From the NCBI RefSeq assembly GCF_004168035.1, contig NZ_SDPU01000025.1, positions 54,081-118,080 on the forward strand: 64,000 nucleotides of DNA, given 5' to 3'. Shown here piece after piece: positions 9,157 through 18,545 of this stretch. Below the pieces are notes generated by a model. That model saw only the letters and a list, made by a program, of their open reading frames with translations. It searched no databases and was not told where the DNA came from. Position numbers and translations under genes: made by a program. Origin of the DNA: Nocardioides iriomotensis (GTDB taxonomy: Bacteria; Actinomycetota; Actinomycetes; Propionibacteriales; Nocardioidaceae). Every line of letters starts with the position of its first letter. The stretch's first letter is position 1.

Positions 9157-10565
9157 TGGGCACCCTGCTCACGGTCGACGAGCTCCGGCCGCTGCCGATC
9201 TTCGCCAAGCTCGGCGACGACCAGCTCGCCCAGCTCCTCGAGGCCGGCGAGGCGGTCGCGACCGAGCCCGGCACCGAGCTGTTCACCGAGGGCCTGCCGG
9301 CCGAGCAGTGGTGGGTGCTCGTCGAGGGCGCGATCGCGCTGTCGCGCCGCGTCGGGCAGCGCGAGGAGGTCGTCGCGCGGATGGACGTGCCGGGCCGCTG
9401 GGCGGGTGGGTTCCGGGCGTGGGACGACCACGGCACCTACCTCGCCACCGGACGCGTGGTGGAGCCGGGCCGCGTGCTCCGGGTGCCGTCCGAGTCGCTG
9501 CGCGCCCTGACCGACGAGTGGTTCCCGCTCGGCGGACACCTGATCACCGGCGTCTTCCACACCGCGCGCTCGATCGACGCCACCGCCCGTCAGCACGGCG
9601 CGCTGGTCACGCTCGGCACCCTCGCCGCCGGCCTCGCGCACGAGCTGAACAACCCCGCGGCCGCGGCCACCCGCTCGGTCGACGAGGTGCAGGTGCTGGC
9701 CGGCCAGGTCCTCGACTCGCTGCGGGACCTGGCCGTCGCCGGGATCACCGCCGACCAGTACACCGCCCTCGACGCCCTGCGCACCGACCTGCGCCCACCG
9801 GCCACGCCGCTGTCGGCGCTCGACCACGCCGACCTCGAGCAGGAGCTCGGGCTCTGGCTGAGCGGCCGCGACGTGGCCGACCCGTGGCGGCTCGCCTCGG
9901 CGCTGGTGCCGGCCGGCGCGGACGCCGCCTGGTGCGCGCGGGTCGCCGACGTGGTCGGGCCCGGCGCGGCGCTGACGCCGGCGTTCGCCTGGGTGGCCCG
10001 CACCGCGCAGGTCGGGCTGGTGCTGCGGGAGGCCGGCGAGGCCGTGCGCCGGATCTCGACGCTGGTCAACGCGGTCCGGTCCTACTCCCAGGTCGACCGT
10101 GCCGCCACGCAGGACGTCGATCTCGTCGACGGCATCGAGAGCACGCTGGTCGTGCTCGGCCACAAGCTGCGCGACGGCGTGACGGTGGTGCGCGACTACG
10201 CCGACGACGTACCGAAGATCGCGGCGTACCCGGGCGAGCTCAACCAGGTCTGGACGAACCTCGTCGACAACGCGGTCGACGCGATGGAGGGCGCCGGGAC
10301 GCTGACGATCACGACCCGGCTCGACGGTGACCACGTGGTGGTGGCGGTCGCCGACACCGGCCCGGGAATCGCGCCGGAGGTGGCGGCGCGGGTGTTCGAG
10401 GCGTTCTTCACGACCAAGGACGTCGGCAAGGGCACCGGCCTGGGGCTCGACATCGCCCAGCGGATCGTCGTCGAGCGGCACCTGGGCACGATCGAGGTCG
10501 ACAGCGGGCCCCGCGGCCGCGGCACCGTGATGCGGGTGCGGCTGCCGGTACGGCGCCCGGACTAG
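9156..10565 (+). CDS. cyclic nucleotide-binding-like domain histidine kinase
   Basis: A 469-residue soluble sensor kinase whose ATG shares a base with the stop of the preceding receiver/oxidoreductase gene, so the two are almost certainly partners. Residues about 12-125 form a cNMP-binding (CRP-like) domain. The dimerisation helix carries H162 in LAHELNNP, followed by a long helical linker. The ATPase domain has the N box NLVDNAVDAME, G1 DTGPGIAP, F box FEAFFTTK and G2 GKGTGLGL, all intact. No membrane segment is seen, so the signal is probably internal. The ligand is unknown. It ends tail to tail with rpe, the stop codons lying in CTAGCTAG. Confidence 0.9.
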   Translation: MGTLLTVDELRPLPIFAKLGDDQLAQLLEAGEAVATEPGTELFTEGLPAEQWWVLVEGAIALSRRVGQREEVVARMDVPGRWAGGFRAWDDHGTYLATGRVVEPGRVLRVPSESLRALTDEWFPLGGHLITGVFHTARSIDATARQHGALVTLGTLAAGLAHELNNPAAAATRSVDEVQVLAGQVLDSLRDLAVAGITADQYTALDALRTDLRPPATPLSALDHADLEQELGLWLSGRDVADPWRLASALVPAGADAAWCARVADVVGPGAALTPAFAWVARTAQVGLVLREAGEAVRRISTLVNAVRSYSQVDRAATQDVDLVDGIESTLVVLGHKLRDGVTVVRDYADDVPKIAAYPGELNQVWTNLVDNAVDAMEGAGTLTITTRLDGDHVVVAVADTGPGIAPEVAARVFEAFFTTKDVGKGTGLGLDIAQRIVVERHLGTIEVDSGPRGRGTVMRVRLPVRRPD

Positions 10566-11228
10566 CTAGCGCGCCGCGGCCTCCGCCGTCGCCCGCAGCT
10601 GCCGCACCATCGCGTCGGGGTCGTCGGCGCCGAACACCGCCGAGCCGGCCACGAACATGTCGGCCCCGGCCTCCGCGCAGCGCTCGATCGTCTCCATCGA
10701 GACGCCTCCGTCGACCTGCAGCCAGAGGTCGAGGCCGTGCTTGTCGATCAGGTCGCGGGTGCGCCGGATCTTCGGCAGGCACACGTCGAGGAACTTCTGG
10801 CCGCCGAAGCCGGGCTCGACCGTCATCACCAGCAGCATGTCGAGCTCGGGCAGCAGGTCCTCGTACGGCTCGATCGGCGTCGCCGGCCGCAGCCCCATCC
10901 CAGCCCGGGCGCCCTTGGCCCGCAGCTCGCGCGCGAGGCGGACCGGCGCGGTCGCGGCCTCGACGTGGAAGGTGACGCTGCCGGCGCCGGCCTCGACGTA
11001 CGCCGGGGCCCAGCGGTCGGGGTCCTCGATCATCAGGTGGCAGTCCATCGGGGTGGATGACGCCTTGCCGAGCGCCTCGACGACGGGCAGGCCGACGGTG
11101 AGGTTCGGGACGAAGTGGTTGTCCATCACGTCGACGTGCAGCCAGTCGGCGCTGGCGATGCGGCCGGCCTCGGCGCCGAGGTCGGCGAAGTCGGCGGACA
11201 GGAGGCTCGGGGAGATCTGGATGCCCAT
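10566..11228 (-). CDS. rpe: ribulose-phosphate 3-epimerase
   Basis: A 220-residue TIM-barrel enzyme that interconverts ribulose 5-phosphate and xylulose 5-phosphate. Metal and catalytic residues lie in [44 protein letters not shown] and the C-terminal QVDGG / AGSAVFG phosphate loop. The start ATG 11228 ([10 protein letters not shown]) was chosen because the longer frame has no similarity. It sits 13 bp after rsmB in what looks like a priA-GH16-def-fmt-rsmB-rpe run. Confidence 0.96.
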   Translation of the reverse strand: MGIQISPSLLSADFADLGAEAGRIASADWLHVDVMDNHFVPNLTVGLPVVEALGKASSTPMDCHLMIEDPDRWAPAYVEAGAGSVTFHVEAATAPVRLARELRAKGARAGMGLRPATPIEPYEDLLPELDMLLVMTVEPGFGGQKFLDVCLPKIRRTRDLIDKHGLDLWLQVDGGVSMETIERCAEAGADMFVAGSAVFGADDPDAMVRQLRATAEAAAR

Positions 11229-11241
11229 GATGCGGCCGAGC

Positions 11242-12576
11242 CTAGTGGCGTCGCAGGAGCGCCAGGAACATGGCGTCGGTGCCGTGCCGGTGCGGCCAGA
11301 GCTGGACGGTGCCGGGCAGCGGGCCGGCGGCGTCGGTGACACCGGGCAGGAGCGGCGCGGCGTCATCCAGGCGTACGTCGTCGCGCCGGGCCAGCACGGC
11401 CGCCACGACGCCCCGGGTCTCGGCGAGCACCGGGGAGCAGGTCACGTAGGCGACGACGCCGCCGGGCCGGGCCGCGTCGAGCGCGCGGTCCAGCAGGGTC
11501 TCCTGGAGCGGCACGAGCCCGTCGACGTCGGCGGCCTGCTTGCGCCAGCGCGCCTCAGGCCGGCGGCGCAGCGCGCCGAGCCCGGAGCAGGGCGCGTCGA
11601 CCATGACCCGGTCGAAGGTGCCCGACCGCCAGGCCGGCCGCGTGCCGTCCACGGTGACCACGCGCGGGACGGCGGAGCGGACGAGCACCGCACGGTGGTG
11701 CTGCAGCTCGGCGGCGAGGAGCAGGCCGCCGCGCTCGGTAGCGAGGGCGGCGAGCAGGGCGGCCTTGCCGCCGGGCCCGGCACAGGTGTCGAGCCAGCGG
11801 GCGTCGGTGCCGTCGAGCGCAGCGTCGGCCAGCGCGGTGGCGACCAGCTGCGAGCCCTCGTCCTGCACGCCCGCGCGGCCCTCGGCCACGGCCGGCACCG
11901 CCGCCGGGTCGCCACCGGGCAGCGTGACGGCGTAGCGGGACTGCCGGGACGCCGTTCCCCCGGCCGCGACGAGCTCGTCGACGGTGGCGAGCCCGGGCCG
12001 GGCGACCAGGGTGACCCGCGGAGCGTCGTTGTCGGCGGCGAGCAGGGCGTCGAGCTCGTCGCGGCGGTCGCCGAGCGACTCGGCCAGCGCCTCGACGACC
12101 CAGCGCGGGTGGGCGTGCGCGACCTCGGCGTACCCGAGCGGGTCGCTGCCAGGGTCCGGGGCCACCCGGCGGACCCAGCCGTCGAGGTCGTGCCGCGCGA
12201 CCTTGCGGAGCACGGCGTTGGCGAAGCCGGACGGCCGGTGGCCGACCTTGCGGCGGACGAGGTCGACGGTCGTGCCGACCGCGGCATGGGTCGGGACGCG
12301 CATCGCGAGCAGCTGGTGGGTGCCGAGCCGTAGCGCGTCGAGCACGCCCGGGTCGACCTTGGCGAGGGGGCGGTCGACGTTGGCGGCCAGGACGGCGTCG
12401 TACAGGCCCTGGCGGCGGATCGTGCCGGACACCAGCTCGGTGGCGAAGGCCGCGTCGCGACCGGTGATCTGCCGGGCGCGCAGGAGCGGCGGCAGCACGA
12501 GGTTGGTGTACGCATCCTGCTCGCGGACGGCGGTGAGGACGTCGTACGCCGCGCCGCGGACCCGGTCCGCCGGCAC
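11242..12576 (-). CDS. rsmB: 16S rRNA (cytosine-967-C5)-methyltransferase
   Basis: A 444-residue enzyme with an N-terminal NusB-like RNA-binding domain (about 1-150; [17 protein letters not shown]) and a C-terminal SAM-dependent m5C methyltransferase. The SAM motif is [14 protein letters not shown], the proline-cysteine catalytic loop is [15 protein letters not shown] and the second cysteine is in YVTCSP. It follows fmt by one base, the usual def-fmt-rsmB order. Confidence 0.95.
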   Translation of the reverse strand: MPADRVRGAAYDVLTAVREQDAYTNLVLPPLLRARQITGRDAAFATELVSGTIRRQGLYDAVLAANVDRPLAKVDPGVLDALRLGTHQLLAMRVPTHAAVGTTVDLVRRKVGHRPSGFANAVLRKVARHDLDGWVRRVAPDPGSDPLGYAEVAHAHPRWVVEALAESLGDRRDELDALLAADNDAPRVTLVARPGLATVDELVAAGGTASRQSRYAVTLPGGDPAAVPAVAEGRAGVQDEGSQLVATALADAALDGTDARWLDTCAGPGGKAALLAALATERGGLLLAAELQHHRAVLVRSAVPRVVTVDGTRPAWRSGTFDRVMVDAPCSGLGALRRRPEARWRKQAADVDGLVPLQETLLDRALDAARPGGVVAYVTCSPVLAETRGVVAAVLARRDDVRLDDAAPLLPGVTDAAGPLPGTVQLWPHRHGTDAMFLALLRRH

Positions 12577-12577
12577 G

Positions 12578-13513
12578 TCAGCCGCCTTCGCCGAAGCGCG
12601 CCCCCGACTCGACGCGCACCCCGCGCGCCCAGTCGGCGGCCGGCATCTGCTTCTTGCCGAACGCCTTGACCTCGCCGAGCCGGACCGGCAGCGAGCCGGT
12701 GCCGACGAGGACGGCGTCCTTCTGCACCCGCAGCTCTCCGGGGGCGAGGGAGTCGACGTTGGCCTCGATCAGGACAGGGCCGACCTTGAACCGCGCGCCC
12801 TCGAAGGTCGTCCACGGGCCCGGACCGGGCGTGCAGGCGCGGATCCGCCGGTCGACGGCGGCCGCCGGCTCCGTCCAGTCGACCTCGGCGTCCTCGACCC
12901 GGATCTTGGGTGCTGTGCTCACGCCGTCCGTGGGTTGGGGGCGCGCCTCGATGCCGCCGCTGTCGATCCCGTCGAGGGTGGCGACGAGCAGCTGCGCGCC
13001 GCCGGTGGCGAGCCGGCCGAGCAGGTCGCCGGCCGTGTCGGTGGGCCGGACGCCCTCGGTCATCACGCCGTACGTCGGCCCGGCGTCCATCTGCTGGACG
13101 ATCCGGAACGTCGTGGCGCCGGTGACCTCGTCGCCGTGCCAGATCGCGTGCTGCACCGGGGCGGCGCCGCGCCAGGCCGGGAGCAGCGAGAAGTGCAGGT
13201 TGACCCAGCCGTGGCGTGGGATGTCGAGCGCGGACTGCGGCAGCAGCGCCCCGTACGCGACGACGGGGCAGCAGTCAGGTGCGAGGTCGCGCAGCGCGGC
13301 CTGGAACTCCGGGTCGCGCGGGTGGTCCGGCTTGAGCACCGGGACACCGAGCTCCTCGGCGCGCTGCGCGACGGGCGAGGCGACGAGCTTCCGGCCGCGG
13401 CCCGCCGGGGCGTCGGGGCGGGTGACGACACCGACGAGGTCGTGCGGGCTGGCCGCGATGGCGTCGAGCGACGGCACGGCCACCTCGGGCGTGCCGGCGA
13501 ACACGACCCGCAT
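12578..13513 (-). CDS. fmt: methionyl-tRNA formyltransferase
   Basis: A 311-residue enzyme that formylates initiator Met-tRNA using 10-formyl-tetrahydrofolate. The start [12 protein letters not shown] and the loop [13 protein letters not shown] are signatures, with the catalytic asparagine-histidine-aspartate arrangement in VNLHFS and [11 protein letters not shown] 13513 shares a base with the def stop; the longer open frame back to 13579 lies inside def. Confidence 0.96.
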   Translation of the reverse strand: MRVVFAGTPEVAVPSLDAIAASPHDLVGVVTRPDAPAGRGRKLVASPVAQRAEELGVPVLKPDHPRDPEFQAALRDLAPDCCPVVAYGALLPQSALDIPRHGWVNLHFSLLPAWRGAAPVQHAIWHGDEVTGATTFRIVQQMDAGPTYGVMTEGVRPTDTAGDLLGRLATGGAQLLVATLDGIDSGGIEARPQPTDGVSTAPKIRVEDAEVDWTEPAAAVDRRIRACTPGPGPWTTFEGARFKVGPVLIEANVDSLAPGELRVQKDAVLVGTGSLPVRLGEVKAFGKKQMPAADWARGVRVESGARFGEGG

Positions 13514-14058
13514 CAGAAGCCCAGACCTCGCGTCGCGTGCGGGGAGATCTTGACCGTCGGCGCCGGCTCGCCGAACCACTCGGCCTCGCGGATCGCCTTC
13601 ATCGCCGCCTTACGCGCCTCGCGGTCCAGCCGGTCGACGAACAGGATGCCGTCGAGGTGGTCGGTCTCGTGCTGGATCGCGCGGGCGAGCAGCTCGGAGC
13701 CCTCGATCATCACCGGGTCGCCGTACATGTTGAAGCCCTTGGCCACCACCGACAGCGCGCGCCGGCAGTCGAAGGTCAGCCCGGGGATCGACAGGCAGCC
13801 CTCGTCGCCGTCCTGGGTGTCCTCGGAGAGGTCGAGGACCGGGTTCACCAGGTGGCCGGTCTCGTCCTCGACGTGCCAGGTGAACACGCGCAGGCCGACG
13901 CCGATCTGCGGCGCGGCGAGGCCGGCGCCGGGCGCGGCCATCATCGTGTCGGTGAGGTTCTCGACGAGCCGGCGCAGCTCCTTGTCGAAGTCGACGACGG
14001 GGGTCGCCGGGGTACGGAGGACGGGGTCGCCGAAGAGTCGGATGGGCTGGACGGGCAC
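13513..14058 (-). CDS. def: peptide deformylase
   Basis: A 181-residue metalloenzyme that removes the N-formyl group from new proteins. The three motifs are present: [15 protein letters not shown] with the metal cysteine, and QHETDHLDG with the two metal histidines and catalytic glutamate. It is directly upstream of fmt, the enzyme that adds the same group. Confidence 0.97.
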   Translation of the reverse strand: MPVQPIRLFGDPVLRTPATPVVDFDKELRRLVENLTDTMMAAPGAGLAAPQIGVGLRVFTWHVEDETGHLVNPVLDLSEDTQDGDEGCLSIPGLTFDCRRALSVVAKGFNMYGDPVMIEGSELLARAIQHETDHLDGILFVDRLDREARKAAMKAIREAEWFGEPAPTVKISPHATRGLGF

Positions 14059-14078
14059 GGCGCGAGTCTACGGAGGGG

Positions 14079-14837
14079 TTACTGGTGACTCCCGGTGAGG
14101 TGCTCGACGACGAGTTCGGGCACGAGGTGGCTGTCGACACCGGTCGACCACTCGGGGAAGTCGAAGACGGCGACCATCATCTGCATCGGGTACGTCGGTG
14201 GGTCCGGGCAGGTGCGCACCTCCTGGCCGTCGACGGTGAACACGCAGCGCTCGGCGGTCCAGTCGACGGCGTAGTCGTGCATCTGTGTCACGTCGATGTC
14301 CAGGCGCGGCGCCGCGAAGTCCTCCTTGATGTCGGGGTCGCGGAACCGGTGCAGCCCCATCCCGACCTCCGCGGAGCGGCCGGGCTCGAGGGCGTTGCCG
14401 AACACCTCGACCACGCAGATCTCGGCGGACTGCTCGGGCGTCGTCTCGCGGCCGACCATCCAGAACGCCGCCATCGAGCGCGGCGAGATCCGCATCGCGC
14501 AGCGCATCTCGATGCGGCCGCCGGCGGGCGTCCAGCCCCAGTGGGCCGGCTGCTCCTCCTTGACGGTCTGGTCGGCGTAGATCTGCTGCTGGCCGACGGT
14601 GCTGCCGACCGGTCCGGAGAAGTTGCCGGACATGATGCCGCTGACCCGCAGCGGGGTCGGGTGGTCGTCGGGGCACCAGAGCGGGTGGTCGATGGGGACC
14701 CGGAGCGTGAGGCGGGAGTCGCGCACCTCGTAGGAGGCGGCGGTCGCGGCCCGGGAGCTCCAGGCCGGCAGGTAGTGCGGCACCCAGACGCCGAGGTCGA
14801 GGTCGGTGCCGCCGAAGTCGTCGCGGAAAGCGGTCAC
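14079..14837 (-). CDS. glycoside hydrolase family 16-like protein with altered catalytic motif
   Basis: A 252-residue protein with a jelly-roll pattern: FRDDFGGTDLDLGVW near the start, SGIMSG, AAFWMVG and DWTAERCVFTVDGQEV near the end, all typical of GH16. The active-site stretch reads E139-I-C-V-V-E144, whereas the family motif is ExDxxE, so the middle aspartate is cysteine; both glutamates remain. There is no signal peptide, unusual for a polysaccharide-degrading enzyme. It may be weakly active or non-catalytic. Start GTG 14837. It lies between priA and def in the same direction, 20 bp from def. Confidence 0.75.
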   Translation of the reverse strand: MTAFRDDFGGTDLDLGVWVPHYLPAWSSRAATAASYEVRDSRLTLRVPIDHPLWCPDDHPTPLRVSGIMSGNFSGPVGSTVGQQQIYADQTVKEEQPAHWGWTPAGGRIEMRCAMRISPRSMAAFWMVGRETTPEQSAEICVVEVFGNALEPGRSAEVGMGLHRFRDPDIKEDFAAPRLDIDVTQMHDYAVDWTAERCVFTVDGQEVRTCPDPPTYPMQMMVAVFDFPEWSTGVDSHLVPELVVEHLTGSHQ

Positions 14838-14865
14838 ATGTCAAGGGTTACCCGTCGCGCGCGGG

Positions 14866-16938
14866 TCATTCGAGGGCGACCGGGTCGATCTGCACGCGGA
14901 GGGCGGGCAGCTTCTTGGCGTCGCGGACGCCCTGGAGCTCGACCAGGGCCCGCGACAGGGCGGGACCGGCAGCGCGGGGCACCCGGACGACGAGCCGGAG
15001 CTGGTCGTCGTCGGCCGGGACCGGGCCCAGCAGCTCGGCCCCCTCGGGCAGCGTCAGCGCCGCGGTGGCGGCCTCGAGGTCGTCCTCGGCACCGGTGAGC
15101 GTGGCCAGCCGGGAAGCGGGCGGCAGGTGGGCGGACTGCCGTTCCGCCATCTCCCGGCCGGCGAACCCGGACGGGTCCCAGCGCACCAGGGCCTGCAGCG
15201 CGGGGTCGGCGGGGTCCCCGACGACCACGACGCGTCCGTCCTGCTGCCCGGGACGAGCCAGGGCGGCCGCGTTGAGCCAGCGGCGCAGCGACTCCTCGGC
15301 CGTGCGCAGGTCGGGTCGGGACAGCATCAGCCAGGTGTCGAGCAGCACGACGCAGGCGTAGCCGCCCTCGGCCACCGGCTCTGCCCCCGGCGTGGCCACG
15401 ACCAGCGACGGCTTCGCGTCGACCTGGGCGAGGACGTGGTCGCCGCCGGAGGTGCGGACCGGCACGCGCGGGAACGCCCGGCCGAGCTCCTCGGCGGTGC
15501 GCCGCTCCCCCAGCACGGGCGCCCGCAGGCCGCGGTTGCCGCACTCGCCGCACGCCCACTGCGGCTCCGGCGTCCCGCACCAGCGGCACGTCGGCGGCTC
15601 CGCCGGCCGGGGCAGGTGCAGCGGCCCCTGGCAGGTGCGGCAGCGCGCGGGTGTGCGGCACCGGTCGCAGGCGAGGCTGGCGGCGTACCCCTGGCGGGGG
15701 GTCTGCAGCAGCACCGGCCCGTGCTCGAGACCGGTGCGGATGGCGTCGTACGCCGTGCGGGGAAGGCGGGCGGTGCGCGCCCCGGGGTCGCGCTCGAGCT
15801 CGCGGTCGGTCGCGCCGGTGACGGCGACCTGGGGGGCGGTCGCGCGGACCACGGTGCGCGGGGCGGCGAGGTCGGCGGCCCAGCCGGTGCGGACGAGGTA
15901 CTCCCCCTCGACCGTGCGCGCGAACCCGCCGACCACGGCCGCGGTGCCCTCCTCCTGGGCGCGGGTGAGGAGGACCTCGCGGGTGTGGGGGTACGGCGCG
16001 CGCGGCTCGGCGTAGAGGTCGTCGCCGTCGTCCCACAGCGCGACGAGGCCGAGGCGGTGGACGGGGGCGAAGGCCGCGGCGCGGGTGCCGAGCACGACCT
16101 GCACCGCCCCGCGGCTGACCGCGAGGAACGCCCGGTAGCGCTCAGCCGGTCCCGCGTCGGCCGTCAGCACGGCGTGCCGTCCCGCGCCGAGGACGGCGGT
16201 GAGGGCGGCGTCGACGCGCGCCACGTCGCGGTGGTCGGGCACGCACAGCAGCGAGCCGCGCCCGGACGTCAGCGTCGCGGCGGCGGCGTGGGCGAGCAGG
16301 GTCGGCCAGTCGGCGCCCGGCAGCGCGGTCCACACCACCCGCGGCGTGCCGCCCGTGGCGAGCGCGTCGACCAGCCCCCCGCCGTACGGCTGCCAGGCGC
16401 GCTCGGCCGCCTCGGTGTCCCCACACCCGGGAGCCGGCGCGGGTGCGGACTCCTGCTTCTCGGTGGTGGCGTGCCGGGGCGGGACCGCCAGCCGGAGCAC
16501 GTCGGACCGGGTGCCGGCGTAGCGCGCGGCCACGAGCTTCGAGAGCCGCCCGACCGCCGGCGACAGCACCGGCTCGGCGCTGACCGCCCGGCGCAGCGGC
16601 GCGAGGCGCCCCGGGTGGTCGGACTCCGCGACGCGCTCGAGCACGAACCCGTCGACGTCCTGGCCCGCGAACCGCACCTTGACCCGCGCACCCGGCACCA
16701 CATCGGCGTCGAGCTTGCGCGGCACGAGGTAGTCGAACGGCCGGTCGAGGTGCGCCAGCGGCACGTCGACGAGCACCCGCGCGACGGGCAGCGTCTCGGC
16801 CGGATCGACGGGCTTCGGGCCCTTCGTCTGCTTTGCGGCCTGCTTCTTGACCGCGCGGGCGGTGCCGCGGGCGGACGCGAGCCCGGGCAGCTCCAGCTGC
16901 GGCTCGTCGCCCTCGCCCCGCTTGTCCCGCTCGGTCAC
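14866..16938 (-). CDS. priA: PriA (primosomal protein N'), helicase-degenerate actinobacterial form
   Basis: A 690-residue protein. The N-terminal DNA-binding domain (VLVDVPLAHLDRPFDYLVP, PGARVKVRFAG) and the zinc region with paired cysteines (CDRCRTPARCRTCQG and CRWCGTPEPQWACGECG) are kept. The ATPase motifs are not: the Walker A loop is replaced by LTSGRGSLLCVP and the DEAH box by WDDGDD. This decay is known across actinobacteria, so a structural role in replication restart rather than unwinding is likely. GTG 16938 has GGGAGG about 10 nt upstream; the open frame beyond it only translates the tandem repeats. Confidence 0.93.
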   Translation of the reverse strand: MTERDKRGEGDEPQLELPGLASARGTARAVKKQAAKQTKGPKPVDPAETLPVARVLVDVPLAHLDRPFDYLVPRKLDADVVPGARVKVRFAGQDVDGFVLERVAESDHPGRLAPLRRAVSAEPVLSPAVGRLSKLVAARYAGTRSDVLRLAVPPRHATTEKQESAPAPAPGCGDTEAAERAWQPYGGGLVDALATGGTPRVVWTALPGADWPTLLAHAAAATLTSGRGSLLCVPDHRDVARVDAALTAVLGAGRHAVLTADAGPAERYRAFLAVSRGAVQVVLGTRAAAFAPVHRLGLVALWDDGDDLYAEPRAPYPHTREVLLTRAQEEGTAAVVGGFARTVEGEYLVRTGWAADLAAPRTVVRATAPQVAVTGATDRELERDPGARTARLPRTAYDAIRTGLEHGPVLLQTPRQGYAASLACDRCRTPARCRTCQGPLHLPRPAEPPTCRWCGTPEPQWACGECGNRGLRAPVLGERRTAEELGRAFPRVPVRTSGGDHVLAQVDAKPSLVVATPGAEPVAEGGYACVVLLDTWLMLSRPDLRTAEESLRRWLNAAALARPGQQDGRVVVVGDPADPALQALVRWDPSGFAGREMAERQSAHLPPASRLATLTGAEDDLEAATAALTLPEGAELLGPVPADDDQLRLVVRVPRAAGPALSRALVELQGVRDAKKLPALRVQIDPVALE

Positions 16939-17001
16939 GGCCCCGATCCTCCCAGGCGCCACCGACCCCGCCGACCCGGCCCGAACCTCCCGCCGAAACC
17001 C

Positions 17002-17124
17002 GTCGAGTCGGCGCGTCCTGCCCTCGCAGACGGGTCGAGTCGGCGCGTCTTGCCCTCGCAGACGGGTCGAGTCGGCGCGTCTTGCCCTCGCAGACGGGTC
17101 GAGTCGGCGCGTCTTGCCCTCGCA
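17002..17124. repeat. 32-bp tandem repeat, four units
   Basis: Units start at 17002, 17034, 17066 and 17098 with an exact 32-bp period and no spacers; the core is CGAGTCGGCGCGTCTTGCCC followed by TCGCAG. The first unit has one C/T difference and the last is cut short. The array fills most of the 340-bp gap 16939-17278 between priA and metK together with repeat copy C and the metK terminator. The core recurs at 63957-63982. No gene is seen in the gap. Confidence 0.95.
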
Positions 17125-17154
17125 ACGCCAGGGCAGAGGGCGCCGTACGCGAGC

Positions 17155-17226
17155 ACTTCCCGAGGCGTATGGACGCTTCCCACGCGGCATTCGCCTTGTG
17201 AAGCGTCCATAACCCCGCGTTACAGC
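17155..17226 (-). repeat. 74-bp palindromic dispersed repeat, copy C
   Basis: Same element as copies A and B: on the minus strand GCTGTAACGCGGGGTTATGG, then the perfect arms TATGGACGCTTC and GAAGCGTCCATA, ending CGGGAAGT. It lies only two bases beyond the metK terminator hairpin and 30 bp from the 32-bp tandem array, as a single copy without a partner. Confidence 0.85.
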
Positions 17227-17228
17227 AG

Positions 17229-17260
17229 GCTCCCGGCCGCGCAAAGGCGCGACCGGGAGC
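17229..17260 (-). terminator. metK terminator hairpin
   Basis: GCTCCCGG-CGCGC and GCGCG-CCGGGAGC pair around an AAAG-type loop, with one mismatch, 18 nt after the metK stop. There is no U-tract, as is common in high-GC actinobacteria. Confidence 0.7.
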
Positions 17261-17278
17261 GAGCGAGGTGGGCTGGGG

Positions 17279-18475
17279 TCAGACGCCGGCAGCAGTCCTG
17301 AGCGCGTCGACGCGGTCGGTGCGCTCCCAGGTGAAGCTCGGCAGCTCGCGGCCGAAGTGGCCGTAGGCGGCGGTGTCGGCGTAGATCGGGCGGAGCAGGT
17401 CGAGGTCGCGGATGATCGCGGCCGGGCGCAGGTCGAAGACCTCCTCGACGGCCTTCTGGATCGTTGCGACCGAGACGGCCTCGGTGCCGAAGCAGTCGAC
17501 GTAGAAGCCGACCGGCTGCGCCTTGCCGATGGCGTAGGCGACCTGGACCTCGCAGCGGCGGGCGAGACCCGCGGCGACGACGTTCTTGGCGACCCAGCGC
17601 ATGGCGTAGGCGGCGGAGCGGTCGACCTTGGACGGGTCCTTGCCGGAGAAGGCGCCGCCGCCGTGACGGGCCATGCCGCCGTAGGTGTCGATGATGATCT
17701 TGCGGCCGGTGAGGCCGGCGTCGCCCATCGGGCCACCCACCTCGAAGCGGCCCGTCGGGTTCACCAGCAGGCGGTAGCCGTCGGACGGGATGTCGAAGTC
17801 GGCGAGGACCGCGTCGACGACGTGCTCGCGGATGTCGGGCGTGAGCATCGCCTCGAGGTCGATGTCGGCGGCGTGCTGGGTGGAGACCACGACGGTGTCG
17901 ACGCGGACCGGGCGGTCCTCGTCGTCGTACTCGATCGTGACCTGGGTCTTGCCGTCGGGACGCAGGTAGGACAGCGTGCCGTTCTTGCGTACGGCGGTCA
18001 GCCGCTCGGCCAGGCGGTGCGCGATGGTGATGGGGAGCGGCATGAGCTCGGGGGTGTCGTCGCAGGCGTAGCCGAACATCAGGCCCTGGTCGCCGGCGCC
18101 CTGCTTGTCGAGCGGGTCGACGGAGGACTCGGTGCGCGACTCGTGGCCCGCGTCGACGCCCTGCGCGATGTCGCCGGACTGGCCGCCGATCGCGACCATG
18201 ACGCCGCACGAGTGGCCGTCGAAGCCCTTGAGCGACGAGTCGTAGCCGATGTCGAGGATCCGCTTGCGGACGATGCCCTTGACGTCGACGTACCCGCTGG
18301 TGGTCACCTCGCCGGCGACGACCACGAGACCGGTGGTGAGCAGCGTCTCGACCGCGACCCGGCTGCCCGGGTCCTGGCGCAGCATCTCGTCGAGCACGGA
18401 GTCGCTGATCTGGTCGGCGATCTTGTCCGGGTGACCCTCGGTCACGGACTCGGAGGTGAAGAGACGTCCTGTCAC
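17279..18475 (-). CDS. metK: S-adenosylmethionine synthetase
   Basis: A 398-residue enzyme that makes SAM from methionine and ATP. Signatures: [16 protein letters not shown] near the start, [12 protein letters not shown] in the middle and [19 protein letters not shown] near the end. GTG 18475 gives the usual N-terminus ([11 protein letters not shown]); the longer frame to 18691 runs into coaBC. A pair of TAGGGT boxes lies 27-53 nt upstream. No SAM riboswitch fits in the 70-bp gap. Confidence 0.97.
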   Translation of the reverse strand: MTGRLFTSESVTEGHPDKIADQISDSVLDEMLRQDPGSRVAVETLLTTGLVVVAGEVTTSGYVDVKGIVRKRILDIGYDSSLKGFDGHSCGVMVAIGGQSGDIAQGVDAGHESRTESSVDPLDKQGAGDQGLMFGYACDDTPELMPLPITIAHRLAERLTAVRKNGTLSYLRPDGKTQVTIEYDDEDRPVRVDTVVVSTQHAADIDLEAMLTPDIREHVVDAVLADFDIPSDGYRLLVNPTGRFEVGGPMGDAGLTGRKIIIDTYGGMARHGGGAFSGKDPSKVDRSAAYAMRWVAKNVVAAGLARRCEVQVAYAIGKAQPVGFYVDCFGTEAVSVATIQKAVEEVFDLRPAAIIRDLDLLRPIYADTAAYGHFGRELPSFTWERTDRVDALRTAAGV

Positions 18476-18501
18476 GGTGCTGCTACCCCATTCATCAGAA
18501 A

Positions 18502-18528
18502 ACCCTACTGAAACCGTCGAGAACCCTA
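18502..18528 (-). promoter_or_regulatory. two TAGGGT boxes 21 bp apart upstream of metK
   Basis: On the minus strand GTAGGGTTCTC and GTAGGGTTTTC form a direct repeat with a 21-bp period (two helical turns). TAGGGT is the -10 sequence used elsewhere in this window. They may be tandem promoters or a pair of repressor half sites; the near copy is 27 nt from the metK start codon. Confidence 0.45.
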
Positions 18529-18545
18529 CCTGCTGTGCCGGAGCG

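Noticed and set aside
17002..17124. CRISPR array
   Set aside because: The 32-bp units are directly adjacent with no variable spacers, and no cas genes are present.
16939..17736. N-terminal extension of PriA to 956 residues
   Set aside because: It translates the tandem repeats, repeat copy C and antisense metK; GTG 16938 has a good ribosome-binding site and gives the family length.
18476..18545. SAM riboswitch upstream of metK
   Set aside because: The gap is only 70 bp and shows no SAM-I/II/IV helices, only two TAGGGT repeats.
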